Assembly: GCA_977006965.1 (NCBI GenBank)
Contig: OZ345384.1
Coordinates: forward strand, 682,001-746,000
Direction of reading: 5' to 3'
DNA length: 64,000 nt
DNA from: Phymatolithon calcareum
Lineage: Eukaryota > Rhodophyta > Florideophyceae > Hapalidiales
Position numbers and translations under genes: made by a program. The notes beneath the pieces were generated by a model. The model did no database searches and had not been told where the DNA came from. It saw only the letters and a program-made list of their open reading frames with translations. This document shows positions 33,065-44,173 of this stretch, in pieces. Within the stretch, counting starts at the first letter, position 1. Every line of letters starts with the position of its first letter.

Positions 33065-34150
33065 CTGTTTAGTTTTTTATTTGAAAGCCATCATAAACAC
33101 TCCTAAGACTGTACGGGAGCAGCTTTTCATAACTTCTTCATTCTAGTACATCGCCTGGTCCCTAATACAGGAACTCGTCGTTCTCCATGTTGTCAACCAT
33201 GGTGACGCTGTAGAGTAGTATGTAGTCTAATGCCTTTTCCGTTCTTAACATCTCTCCGGGGTCCAGTTCATACTTTTTACGTTCATGCGTATGGTCTCCA
33301 GGTGGCGCTCTGCTGCCGCTCCGAATGTATTCGATATTAGAGTCGTGCTCACTTGAGGGAACCTTCCGCTTGCGTATTTTATGGCCAGCTGTCGATGTCT
33401 CACCTTGGCAAACCTGAGGATGGCCAGGATCTCATCCGGTTTGTCGTACGGTATTTTACTCTTTCTTCTTGCTTCGATCCTTTTGCCTTCTTTTTCGAAC
33501 AGAATTCGTCGGAGTTGGCCTGGAGATTTTCCTTTTTGCATATGTTTGAAGGGGGCCGCGAACTGCTCTTGGTGCAGCATCGCGGCAATATCGCGACTTG
33601 CCCACTGTAGTTCCTTGAAGTTACGCTCTTCCCTTGGATTGGATAGGATAGCCACCTTCCTTGCCTTTCCTCGTCGCAGCATCTTCAGCGCTAATATTTC
33701 TCTCCTGTGTTCTGGTGGTTGGATCCTGCACAGAAGACGGAGCCGCTCGATCCTTTCACTTGCCGTACCACCGAAGGTATGAAACTTCAGGTACCTGCGA
33801 AAGGGTCTGGTGCGCTAGCCGGAATGTGTGGTTCTTTGTCTCGGTCGACTCCAGCACCTCGCTCTTACCTTTTTCGATGTTCCACGTCATTCGTCTCTCT
33901 TCGAACCATTTCGTTGCAATATCGAGCAGGTGCTGTCTCCAAAGAGGTTCTCTGTTGAATATCAGCCGTAAGCAGCTCAACCGTGCCGACCTTTCTCTTA
34001 CGCGGAGAACCACCGGTAGATTGTTCAAATCAGTTGGTATCTCGAGCGATGTGCCCTCTTCTTCCTTTGCCGATAACTCAATTATTTCTTTTCGTCGCCC
34101 TTTCTTTGAGACTGAGCCCTCCTCCGCTTTATCGAGAGCTTGCTGCAGAT
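33065..34150 (-). pseudogene. LINE-B relic, minus copy (duplicate at 35400-36485)
   Basis: From the 3' end: GCTTTCAAATAAAAAACTAA tail, a GGCATTAGACTACATACTAC region, then an open frame 33245-33682 (RMLRRGKARKVAILSNPREE, AILRFAKVRHRQLAIKYASG) and the RT thumb (33756-34028: FEERRMTWNIEKGKSEVLES). A LINE-A 3' fragment (32822-33064) is lodged in its tail. The second copy is displaced by exactly 2335 bp. Confidence 0.75.
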
Positions 34151-34345
34151 TTTCATATGAAACCCTTCAACACAACCTAACACAACCATAGATGGATGAC
34201 AGAGCAAAAGTGGAAGTGCAACAAGCGATGGACAATTCACTTATGCTAGAAATCGAGCTGAAAGAGATTGATGACGGTATGATGATAGATTTGATACATT
34301 GTAGTCTTCCCCGAACGGGGTAAACCGCAATGCGAAGCTGCTCTG

Positions 34346-34841
34346 GTGGATATCTCTAGGACCAACCGGAATTACGGTCACAAGCACAATCAAGAGCATA
34401 AAAAAAGCCAAAGCAGCGGTATACCAACTGAAGCCACTTGGAGTATTCATTCGGGGGATAAACATCCTGAAAACCATACGTATCTACAAGTCGTTGATCC
34501 AACCAAGGTGGGAATACGCTATCCATCTCACACCGTGGACCTCAGAAGTACAAGATGGTATCAAAGAAGTAGAAAGAACCTTCTTCTTTCAAGTATTCGG
34601 TCGTACGGCAAGTGGAAGGATCGAGCGGCTCCGTCTTCTGTGCAGGATCCAACCACCAGAACACAGGAGAGAAATATCAACAGCGTCACTATATTTGACA
34701 ATATGGAGAACGACGAGTCCCTGTATTAGAGACCAGGCGATATACTAGGATGAACAAGCTGCGAAAAGCTGCCCCCGTACAGTCTTAGGAGTGTTACTGA
34801 GGGCTTTCAAATAAACAACTAAATAGTTGCAAAAAAAACGA
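34346..34841 (+). pseudogene. LINE-B relic, plus copy (duplicate at 36681-37176)
   Basis: RT thumb SLIQPRWEYAIHLTPWTSEV, RTFFFQVFGRTASGRIERL and RLLCRIQPPEHRR, then a deletion to VTIFDNMENDESLY and a tail ACAGTCTTAGGAGTG, GGGCTTTCAAATAAAC, GTTGC plus A8. It lies head-on to the minus copy in the same unit, so each unit carries inverted LINE-B sequence. LINE-E fragments flank it on both sides. Confidence 0.75.
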
Positions 34842-35010
34842 AGAAGGGAAAAAGCGAAGACCCCGGGCTATTCAAGCGAATATTCCGGCTAGCAGAGGCT
34901 GAAATCCATGAAGCAAGACGCCTGGTATACCTAGGTACAACCGACGACAACACGGGTGTCATCGAACACGGAACGCTGAAACGAATCTCGAAAGCGAAGG
35001 GAATTGTCGT

Positions 35011-35156
35011 GGGTCTTAATGATGATGATTGCTTTATTCCCCTAGGAGGCTAGCGCATCTAGAAGGCTTCATTTGATTCCACTTTCTGAGATCGGAAGCG
35101 TTTTCCATAGCCGATTCGATATCTTGGTTTGGGATATCGCCAAAGAGAGAGGAGAG
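35011..35156 (-). mobile_element. LINE-F 3' end (duplicate at 37346-37491)
   Basis: In minus orientation: CCAAGATATCGAATCGGC, CTAGATGCGCTAGCCTCC, then GGGGAATAAAGCAATC and (ATC)n. It joins in frame order to the LINE-F body at 38824 once LINE-A (37492-38810) and its TSD are removed, giving the tail of the RTE-like family. Confidence 0.65.
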
Positions 35157-37491
35157 TTTTTTTTTTCCTTTCAAGTTTATTTAAAAGCCCCACAGACTTC
35201 CGAAGATATGGGCAAGGCTTCCTCTGGTGCTACCTACCTTTGTGTAGCTCACAAAACGTCCACTAGAATCGCAGACGGGAAAACTTAGGACTCAAAGTAG
35301 TCCTATCTCAGTCCTCTACGGGATTGTTGGTGCTTGGACTCGACCACTTTTTGCCTTGCATTCTGCGGATTAATACAGGCCTTCTTCGTTCTCCATGCGC
35401 TGTTTAGTTTTTTATTTGAAAGCCATCATAAACACTCCTAAGACTGTACGGGAGCAGCTTTTCATAACTTCTTCATTCTAGTACATCGCCTGGTCCCTAA
35501 TACAGGAACTCGTCGTTCTCCATGTTGTCAACCATGGTGACGCTGTAGAGTAGTATGTAGTCTAATGCCTTTTCCGTTCTTAACATCTCTCCGGGGTCCA
35601 GTTCATACTTTTTACGTTCATGCGTATGGTCTCCAGGTGGCGCTCTGCTGCCGCTCCGAATGTATTCGATATTAGAGTCGTGCTCACTTGAGGGAACCTT
35701 CCGCTTGCGTATTTTATGGCCAGCTGTCGATGTCTCACCTTGGCAAACCTGAGGATGGCCAGGATCTCATCCGGTTTGTCGTACGGTATTTTACTCTTTC
35801 TTCTTGCTTCGATCCTTTTGCCTTCTTTTTCGAACAGAATTCGTCGGAGTTGGCCTGGAGATTTTCCTTTTTGCATATGTTTGAAGGGGGCCGCGAACTG
35901 CTCTTGGTGCAGCATCGCGGCAATATCGCGACTTGCCCACTGTAGTTCCTTGAAGTTACGCTCTTCCCTTGGATTGGATAGGATAGCCACCTTCCTTGCC
36001 TTTCCTCGTCGCAGCATCTTCAGCGCTAATATTTCTCTCCTGTGTTCTGGTGGTTGGATCCTGCACAGAAGACGGAGCCGCTCGATCCTTTCACTTGCCG
36101 TACCACCGAAGGTATGAAACTTCAGGTACCTGCGAAAGGGTCTGGTGCGCTAGCCGGAATGTGTGGTTCTTTGTCTCGGTCGACTCCAGCACCTCGCTCT
36201 TACCTTTTTCGATGTTCCACGTCATTCGTCTCTCTTCGAACCATTTCGTTGCAATATCGAGCAGGTGCTGTCTCCAAAGAGGTTCTCTGTTGAATATCAG
36301 CCGTAAGCAGCTCAACCGTGCCGACCTTTCTCTTACGCGGAGAACCACCGGTAGATTGTTCAAATCAGTTGGTATCTCGAGCGATGTGCCCTCTTCTTCC
36401 TTTGCCGATAACTCAATTATTTCTTTTCGTCGCCCTTTCTTTGAGACTGAGCCCTCCTCCGCTTTATCGAGAGCTTGCTGCAGATTTTCATATGAAACCC
36501 TTCAACACAACCTAACACAACCATAGATGGATGACAGAGCAAAAGTGGAAGTGCAACAAGCGATGGACAATTCACTTATGCTAGAAATCGAGCTGAAAGA
36601 GATTGATGACGGTATGATGATAGATTTGATACATTGTAGTCTTCCCCGAACGGGGTAAACCGCAATGCGAAGCTGCTCTGGTGGATATCTCTAGGACCAA
36701 CCGGAATTACGGTCACAAGCACAATCAAGAGCATAAAAAAAGCCAAAGCAGCGGTATACCAACTGAAGCCACTTGGAGTATTCATTCGGGGGATAAACAT
36801 CCTGAAAACCATACGTATCTACAAGTCGTTGATCCAACCAAGGTGGGAATACGCTATCCATCTCACACCGTGGACCTCAGAAGTACAAGATGGTATCAAA
36901 GAAGTAGAAAGAACCTTCTTCTTTCAAGTATTCGGTCGTACGGCAAGTGGAAGGATCGAGCGGCTCCGTCTTCTGTGCAGGATCCAACCACCAGAACACA
37001 GGAGAGAAATATCAACAGCGTCACTATATTTGACAATATGGAGAACGACGAGTCCCTGTATTAGAGACCAGGCGATATACTAGGATGAACAAGCTGCGAA
37101 AAGCTGCCCCCGTACAGTCTTAGGAGTGTTACTGAGGGCTTTCAAATAAACAACTAAATAGTTGCAAAAAAAACGAAGAAGGGAAAAAGCGAAGACCCCG
37201 GGCTATTCAAGCGAATATTCCGGCTAGCAGAGGCTGAAATCCATGAAGCAAGACGCCTGGTATACCTAGGTACAACCGACGACAACACGGGTGTCATCGA
37301 ACACGGAACGCTGAAACGAATCTCGAAAGCGAAGGGAATTGTCGTGGGTCTTAATGATGATGATTGCTTTATTCCCCTAGGAGGCTAGCGCATCTAGAAG
37401 GCTTCATTTGATTCCACTTTCTGAGATCGGAAGCGTTTTCCATAGCCGATTCGATATCTTGGTTTGGGATATCGCCAAAGAGAGAGGAGAG

Positions 37492-38810
37492 TTTTTTTTT
37501 TCCTTTCAAGTTTATTTAAAAGCCCCACAGACTTCCGAAGATATGGGCAAGGCTTCCTCTGGTGCTACCTACCTTTGTGTAGCTCACAAAACGTCCACTA
37601 GAATCGCAGACGGGAAAACTTAGGACTCAAAGTAGTCCTATCTCAGTCCTCTACGGGATTGTTGGTGCTTGGACTCGACCACTTTTTGCCTTGCATTCTG
37701 CGGATTAATACAGGCCTTCTTCGTTCTCCATGCGTTCTATGAGTGTCTCGCTAAATAGTAAGAGCTCATCTAGCGCCTTTTCTGTTTCCAGTCGTTTTTC
37801 TCCTTCGAGTTCGTACCCTGCTAGCGTGCGTTCAAGGGTCTCCATATGCTCTCTGGCTCTGGTGCCGAATTCTTCAGTCATACTTGTTGTTGACACCTGT
37901 GGGAATCTGCCACAGGCATACTGCAGCGCGAGTTGTCTGTGCTTCACCTTTGGGAACTTGAGGATTGCTGGCAATTCTCTTGTTTTGTCGTATGGTATCT
38001 TTCTTTTCCGCTTCGATTCTAGGCGGTCTCGTTCCATTTCTAGAAATTTCGATCGAAGTGCTTGCGACGATTGGTTTGCTTGTATATGCTTTACCGCTTC
38101 ACCGAACGGCTCTCTGGTCTCCATCGCGGCGATATCTTTCTTCGTGTACTGCCATTCATCGTTGTTTCTTCTTTCTGGCACTTCCTTTGAATACATACGT
38201 CTTTCGCCTTGTTCCTTCTCAGCATTTTGAAGGCCAACATTTCTCGTCGATGTGCGGCCGCCTGGATCCGGCACAGGAGACGGAGCCTATCCGTCCTTCC
38301 TCGGGCCAGTGGCCCGAATACTTGATTGAAGAATGTTGCTTCTACTTCCTTGACGGCATTTTGTACGTCTTCTGTCCAGGGCATTAAGTGCATTGCGTAC
38401 TCCCAGCGTGGCTGTACTAGTGCCTTGTATATCTGAATACACTTCTGTATACTCAGCCCTTTCTTGAACACTCCCAGTGTACGCAACTCGTACACGGCCG
38501 TCCTTGATTTCTTTAGTCGTTGCATCATTAACGTATCTGTAACTCCTCCGGGGTCTAGGGATACTCCAAGGTACGTGACCTCCGGAACTTGTGCTAGCAC
38601 CTTGTTCGCTAGCTTGAATGTCTTGCCCAATGTTTCTTCTGATTCGAGGACTTCGCTTTTCCCTTGTTTAGTGTTCCAAGTCATCTCTCGCTCTTGTGCC
38701 CATTGGGTAGCTATATCCAATAGTCCTTGCAGTGCCGCGGGTGATTTCCCAGAGAGAAGAACATCGTCTGCGAAGAGGATAGCCGGTACTTCAGCCCAGG
38801 TTTTTGATGC
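37492..38810 (-). pseudogene. LINE-A, 5'-truncated insertion with 13-bp TSD
   Basis: 1319 bp, minus strand. The RT frame (38091-38888) starts at motif C (AILFADDVLLSGKSP), then TWNTKQGKSEVLES, VTYLGVSLDPGGV, VYELRTLGVFKKG and WEYAMHLMPWTEDV. A frameshift near 38230 leads to the C-terminal frame (37705-38274: KVKHRQLALQYACGRFPQVS, ERMENEEGLY). The tail is GGGGCTTTTAAATAAACTTG plus A10. AGAGAGAGGAGAG is duplicated at 37479-37491 and 38811-38823 within LINE-F. Confidence 0.88.
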
Positions 38811-38823
38811 AGAGAGAGGAGAG

Positions 38824-39797
38824 TGTTCTGGATGCGCATTGTAGCATTTTCTTACGGACGAGCCGCTTCTCATCCATGCGTAAAACATAATCTAACCATC
38901 CCCAGCGGCGGTCCTTAATCCATTGTATCACCAGCAAGGAGGGCTCTCTCTCTTCTTCGGCATTCGTTCTTTTCGTCATGGCGGCCAGCGTCTTCGATGC
39001 GGTACCGTTAAGGTTTTTCACGATTGGATTCGTAAGATTCCAGAATTCGCATACGTATATCAAACTCGAGGCGATCGAGGCTCTCCAGAGACGTAGACGA
39101 GGCGGGAGCGGCAGCGACGTGTTCGTGGGGTGGGTAATCTATTGAGTCTTTTGAAACGTGATTTGGCAATTCCGATACGATAGGAAACGGGCGTCATAGG
39201 GTCTGCTGCTCCTGATTGCATTGTTACCAAATACTTGAGGTCCATTACATTATCAAGAGTTTCAGCTTCGTAGCGCAGCTCATCTTGTTTGTTAGGACGG
39301 ACAATTTTGTCTGCCGCGGATCAGTACCTGCTGGGCACCTTCGGGTTTGGTGCTGATACGACACCCCAATGTTCATCGTCAAGGCAAAGAGGCTCGCGCA
39401 CTGCCCCATCAAAGTACTCTACTGATACTCTTTTTTCTGCTCGGTTTTTCTTTCGGACAACTTGGCAAGCGTGCCAATCAAAGCGCCCCTTGTCGTCCCG
39501 TTTGCGTAAGTCCAGAAGTGTTCCGACAGATGGGCATCCATACTCATCGACAGCGGTGACACTTGCGGCGGGGCGACAATGTAAGTATCCGTGGGTTGCC
39601 AGTGATGCCTTGTATGTAAAATCTCTGCCGCAGCTTTCGAAGATAAATTCAAATTCCATTTCCTCTATACCCTGCTCGGTACTGCAGGATAGTGATTCTC
39701 TTGAGAGCGCTTCTTGGTGTCTTCTCTCCCTGCAGCTCTCCTTAGTGGAGAGGTAGTCCGCAGCGACCGGGCGGCTCCATGACCGTTCGAATTGCAT
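38824..39797 (-). pseudogene. LINE-F body with C2H2-like finger
   Basis: Minus-strand frames. 39321-39797 includes a finger-like CGRDFTYKASLATHGYLHC segment and a polar linker. 39060-39245 includes VTMQSGAADPMTPVSYRIGI-like sequence matching the block at 1500-1700. 38824-39063 holds WLDYVLRMDEKRLVRKKML. The order (finger, linker, W..LRM block, 3' end) describes the post-RT region of this RTE-like family. LINE-A interrupts its 3' part. Confidence 0.55.
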
Positions 39798-41290
39798 CGT
39801 GGGCCTTCAGGATATTGGAATGAATGCCACGGGGCTACATAAAACGAAGAATATTATTTCAAGCTTGCGCAGAAGGGTTTTTTTTCATCTCGCGGTTAAG
39901 GAGCACGAAATCTTGGAATTTCGGCACGGAATCGGCGATCCTCCACAAAAGACTCTGAAACGGAACAATCGGGGCCTCAGTACGATTAACGACGGGGTAT
40001 CAGGCATGCTAGGCCTAATCCGTGTTTGGGAGCACCTTTGGACGCCTTCTTTCTGATGTACCATATTTGGATATCGGCGGTTTTGCTGGGAGGCGTGAAG
40101 ACACCATTTAAGACTGACACCAGCGGACTGAGACCACGAAAGCACAGCCAAGCCACTACACCTGATCTACGTGCATTTGAACTTCTAGAGCTTCCTCTAC
40201 CTGTTTCTTCGATTTCCCTCCCTCCCTTCCCTTCCTTCTTATAGAAGTTGTTTGTGTTAGTATTTTTTCTACTTTAGTTTTGCTATCGCGCGGCATGGGC
40301 TGGCCATCGAATGGCCAGGGGCACTTTCAAAGTTTAGAGCTCGGGCTCTGATCTATTTAATGGCACGAAGACGGGGAAGTATCCACCATATCACCGCGAA
40401 GCAGTTTCTCCAAAATCTGTAAATTCTAGTTCTTCACTTCAATGCTCTAATTTCTAGTGGAACAGCCATATCTGGGCGGCTGATGAGCTCTCTGAAATAA
40501 CATATCAATCTACAAGACCCTTGTGCTATGTAGGTCCGAGTACGCCTTTCACCTCACCCCATGGATGAGATCCATCCTCAAATCAACCAGGCAGAACGTT
40601 TGTTCTACTCGCCCCCTCCAAAACCGAATAAGGTCGCTCTGCAAAATCACGCCCCCGGATATCGGAGGGACACAATTGGGTGAACACTTCGCTGTGCGAC
40701 TACTGGAGAAGAAACTTGAAATCGAGAAAAAGCCAAACTACGAACGCAAAGCAGAAGACCTTCGCTAAGCAGAAAGGGATATTTCGTACATGAAACAACA
40801 CGATATCTTCACGGAGCAGGTCGACCGGGCTGAACGAGGGAAGATGACGCCCAAGGAAGAGAAGCTCCGTCTTAGCGAAGCCTGAGGCCAAGCAGAGGAA
40901 GGATTGAAGCCAGAAATCCCGGTAGACTTGAAAGAGCGCGCCACCCCGACCGTGCTACTCAAATCGCGAAAGCACAGAATGCTTGCAGTGAAATGGTACG
41001 TCGGGCGCTTCTCCCCTCGAAACCCGTCTTCATATGTGGAGCACTTTGGCGAGGTTGCTGAGAAGAGCCTTGAGACTCTGCAGCGGAACCTCGCACGGCC
41101 GCAGCTCAACGGAAAGACCGAGGACGAAACAATGCAGGCGGTGGACAGACTATTAGAATTAGAGACTATAGAAACGAAAGAAATGATAGTGTGATGCGAT
41201 ATTCTTAGAAAATGCGACCGTAGTACTCGGGAAGCTGCTGTGGTGTCGGCGAACTCTGGCGTGGAGGGCTTTAAAAAAAATTCCCTCACA
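39798..41290 (+). pseudogene. LINE-E relic with a 0.64-kb insert
   Basis: LINE-E thumb sequence (LQDIGMNATGLHKTKNI) is cut at about 39855 and resumes at about 40499 (IYKTLVLCRSEYAFHLTPWM). The C-terminal region continues to 41194 (SRKHRMLAVKWYVGRFSPRN, VEHFGEVAEKSLETLQRNL) and a degraded tail GGAGGGCTTTAAAAAAAATT. The insert 39856-40498 starts TTATTTCAAGC and ends CTGAAATAAC, an 8-bp inverted terminus suggesting a small DNA element of unknown type. Confidence 0.6.
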
Positions 41291-41432
41291 GTACGAGCTG
41301 TCACGAAGCACATGGAGACACCCGTCGTGAGATGAGAAGATATGCGCCGCTCGTCAATCTAGTTCCCGAGATTTCGGGCATTTAGTTATACGCAGATCGT
41401 TTGCATCTTGGGAAAAGCACTGCGAAATGAGA

Positions 41433-41800
41433 CCATCCTCAGGTTTACCAAGGTGAGACATCGACAGCTGGCCATAAAATACGCAAGCGGAAGGTTCCCT
41501 CAAGTGAGCACGACGCTAATATCGAATACATTCGGAACGGCAGCAGAGCGCCACCTGGAGACCATACGTATGAACCTAAAAAAGTATGAACTGGACTCCG
41601 GAGAAATGATAAGAACGGAAAAGGCAATAGACTCCATACTACTCTACAGCGTCACCATAATTGACAATATGGAAAACGACGAGTCCCTGTATTAGGGACC
41701 AGGCGATATACTAGAATGAACAAGCTACGGAAAGCTGCTCCCGTACAGTCTTAGGAGTGTTAATGAGGGCTTTCAAATAAACAACTAAACAGTTGCAAAA
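41433..41800 (+). mobile_element. LINE-B, 5'-truncated, 13-bp TSD
   Basis: 368 bp: the C-terminal frame (LRFTKVRHRQLAIKYASGRF, VTIIDNMENDESLY), the tail ACAGTCTTAGGAGTG and GGGCTTTCAAATAAAC, then GTTGCAAAA. CTGCGAAATGAGA is duplicated at 41420-41432 and 41801-41813. Confidence 0.88.
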
Positions 41801-41912
41801 CTGCGAAATGAGATATACATCCAATCCAACGTGTTGTGATAGAACTGGCGTATTGAAAACTTCCGAGAGTGAAAGCGATCAAGTCACAGATCGGAGAGTC
41901 CTTGGATCATCT

Positions 41913-43979
41913 CAGAGCATTGGAATTATTTATTTATTTTTATTCTTTTCTCGCGCAGTGTCGAGAATAAATATCAAGACTGTTGAGCGCAGAAGGAAAA
42001 AATTATTGTATTTAAGTTCAGTGAGGAATAAATAACTGGTTATTCCCAATTATTGGATCCATCTAGCTGCTTTCTGTCACGATAGCATTGACGTCTTCGA
42101 TTCCCCACACATCCGAGTTAGCATGAAGGAACATCTGCTTCTCGAAATTTGCAAGAATAACGCTTCTTCTTCTGTCATCCAACGCGTAACCAGCGATAGA
42201 GAAAAACCTCTCGCACATATTCGACGTCGGTACAATGAATCGCAAGTCCATGTACTCAGAATCATAGGAAAGAACGCTTTTGCGACGCTTCAATGCGCGC
42301 TCGGCTAGCGATAGTGAGCGTTCATCAACAGTCAAACGCACAGCACAGATAGCACTCTTCAATTTTTCGGTAGCAAACAGCTCAGCCGGTGACATCGCAG
42401 AAACGCGTTTTTCCATAATTTTGACAATTCCGGACTCGAATTCAGGGTGATGGATGATTGCCGCCATCGAGCCCAAGCGGACAGAAAGTTGTGGAAACTC
42501 TTCTATCACCGTATCGAATAATACCCGGGCGTCCGCCATCGATATGTCATCATTTTGGAGAGCCTTGATAATTGAATCGAATGAAGAGAACTCCTCGCAT
42601 AGCGACTCCACTTTTCGGTTTTGGCGTGTGCTTAACGTTAGAGCATCGATCTCGTCAATATTCAGCAAGGGTAGAAGCTCCTTGATAGCCATGTAGCGCT
42701 TGAGCATATGTGCTGTCGATGACCATCGCGTCACATTGCTCAGGTAGGCACGTAAGTGCGTAAAGTTGCGGAGTTTTGCGGCCGGTATAGGGTACGATAG
42801 CTTATGCATGATTGCCCTGATGTTCTCAATAATGGGTTGATGTTCGCGTATCCTGTCCTTCATGGCCAAATTAAAACGGTGGCTCGCACAACCAACAAAA
42901 TGTACACCGCATAAGTCCGCCAGTAATTTGTTCGTCGAACAGTTGTCGCCGATGAGTGCAACAACATTTGATAGCGATTTTCCAAACACACTTAGTACGA
43001 ACTTGAGATATTCGAAGTGATTAGCCGCGCTCTGTCCTTCTTCGTCTTCGAAAGGAGAAAACCCCAACAAAAACTTCTCGTATCCGTGTTTCGTATTAGC
43101 CGGAAAGGTAGCGAATATCGCGACATAGTGAGTATTATCAGCGGTCCAACCGTCAAAAACGAGAGCAAAGTTCGACGGAAGACGACGTGAGATTTCCGAT
43201 TCGACGTGTTTCGTGAGGCCACCGAGGAACTTCATGACGGTCTTGTAGCTCATGGAATCAAATCGACAAGCGGCAGTGTAAATAGGGTTCTCGGCGACAG
43301 TAAACTGCAGCAGGCCTTTGACGATAAACTCTAGCCAGCCGTGGGCATGCAACGTTTTGCGAGGATAAAACAGAGAGATAGGTTTCGAAACTCGTAAGGT
43401 ATTTGTGCTCGACTCTTTCTCAGCGCATAAAACGTTTAAGTCGCTTGGATGCTCGGATTGAACGTGACTCACAAAATTGGTGTAGCCCCGTCCAGAATCT
43501 TTCCGTCGCGTTCCACATTTGCAAGTCCACACAGCGGAGTTGGGATCCGACTGTGTGAAAAACTCATCGCGAACATGCTTACCGAAAACTCGCGGCATCT
43601 TGGGTGCTACCAAACGGTGCTCGCCTGGTACGCAGTTCCCGTTGTACTGTGTTGATTGCCATGGTTTTCATAATCCTAAATGAGGAGTCCGCAGCCGACA
43701 CGTCATGTGCTATCGATGACAAACATGTCACTTTACTGTTCAAGAATACCATCGGGCCCAAATAAACAATATAATCGTCGGGCCAAAATGCTGTCATTCT
43801 CCCCCAGAAACGTAGACTTAGTCGAGCGTTCTCGAGTAAATAATGCTTTCAAATAAATAAAATAATTGTCGTAACCACGAAGATCTCAATAAATACAATA
43901 AATATGCGCGACTCAGGAATAAATTATTGGAACAATAATTTAAATAATTACAATAGCAATTATTTTTTCCAATGCTTTG
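41913..43979 (-). mobile_element. hAT transposon copy 1, complete, 8-bp TSD
   Basis: 2067 bp with imperfect terminal inverted repeats CAAAGCATTGGAA (right end, read on minus) and CAGAGCATTGGAA (left end). GATCATCT is duplicated at 41905-41912 and 43980-43987, the 8-bp duplication diagnostic of hAT elements. It encodes one uninterrupted transposase. It is about 99% identical to copy 2 by comparing their proteins. Confidence 0.95.
42063..43598 (-). CDS. hAT transposase, intact (511 aa)
   Basis: Start chosen at ATG 43598 (MPRVFGKHVRDEFF); the upstream open codons lack ATG. Residues 15-60 form a BED zinc finger (AVWTCKCGTRRKDSG, then HVQSEHP) that binds element termini. The RNase-H-fold catalytic region has the first Asp in FALVFDGWTADNTHY, the second in ALIGDNCSTNKLLADLCG and the hAT CxxH motif in FVGCASHRFNLAM. 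The catalytic Glu lies in the C-terminal half, not pinpointed. The C-terminus is the hAT dimerisation region (YMDLRFIVPTSNMCERFFSI..FEKQMFLHANSDVWG). Typical hAT transposases are 500-700 aa, so this is full length. With intact frame, TIRs and TSD this is the best candidate for an active element here; transcription is unproven. Confidence 0.93.
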   Translation of the reverse strand: MPRVFGKHVRDEFFTQSDPNSAVWTCKCGTRRKDSGRGYTNFVSHVQSEHPSDLNVLCAEKESSTNTLRVSKPISLFYPRKTLHAHGWLEFIVKGLLQFTVAENPIYTAACRFDSMSYKTVMKFLGGLTKHVESEISRRLPSNFALVFDGWTADNTHYVAIFATFPANTKHGYEKFLLGFSPFEDEEGQSAANHFEYLKFVLSVFGKSLSNVVALIGDNCSTNKLLADLCGVHFVGCASHRFNLAMKDRIREHQPIIENIRAIMHKLSYPIPAAKLRNFTHLRAYLSNVTRWSSTAHMLKRYMAIKELLPLLNIDEIDALTLSTRQNRKVESLCEEFSSFDSIIKALQNDDISMADARVLFDTVIEEFPQLSVRLGSMAAIIHHPEFESGIVKIMEKRVSAMSPAELFATEKLKSAICAVRLTVDERSLSLAERALKRRKSVLSYDSEYMDLRFIVPTSNMCERFFSIAGYALDDRRRSVILANFEKQMFLHANSDVWGIEDVNAIVTESS

Positions 43980-44123
43980 GATCATCTCCCCTCAACTATG
44001 TTCTGACCACATCAAAGATATCAAGAAAACAAATGCTTACAAATAAAAACAACGCTCACAGGGAGGAGATTTCTAGATTGTTACTGCGGCACTACATACC
44101 CAATGAACTAGTACGTCAACCAG

Positions 44124-44173
44124 GAGCGTTGATGAGGGCTTTCAAATAAACAACTAAACAGTTGCAAAAAAAG
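44124..44173 (+). mobile_element. 50-bp LINE-B tail insertion with 9-bp TSD
   Basis: Only GAGCGTTGATGAGGGC, TTTCAAATAAACAAC and TAAACAGTTGC plus A7 are inserted. GTCAACCAG is duplicated at 44115-44123 and 44174-44182. It is the shortest tail-only insertion in the window. Confidence 0.8.

Larger units (their letters stand above)
32822..37734. repeat. Tandem duplication: two 2335-bp units plus a 243-bp third start
   Basis: Units 32822-35156 and 35157-37491 look identical over their length, and the first 243 bp recur at 37492-37734. Each unit starts with T10 and the LINE-A 3' end in minus orientation, then LINE-B (minus), a LINE-E fragment, LINE-B (plus), another LINE-E fragment and the 3' end of LINE-F (minus). 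In units 1 and 2 the LINE-A piece stops after CCATGCG and joins LINE-B. In the third it continues as the long LINE-A at 37492-38810. See findings for the crossover inference. Confidence 0.95.

Noticed and set aside
32822-37491. Treating the 2335-bp repeat purely as an assembly artefact
   Set aside because: The hybrid flanks of the middle junction follow the rules of homologous unequal crossing-over, which an assembler would not be expected to create; an artefact still cannot be excluded without reads.
41902-41913. A 12-bp target duplication (TTGGATCATCTC) for hAT copy 1
   Set aside because: Aligning the termini as CA..TG shows the true duplication is the 8-bp GATCATCT; the extra matching bases belong to the element end or are chance.
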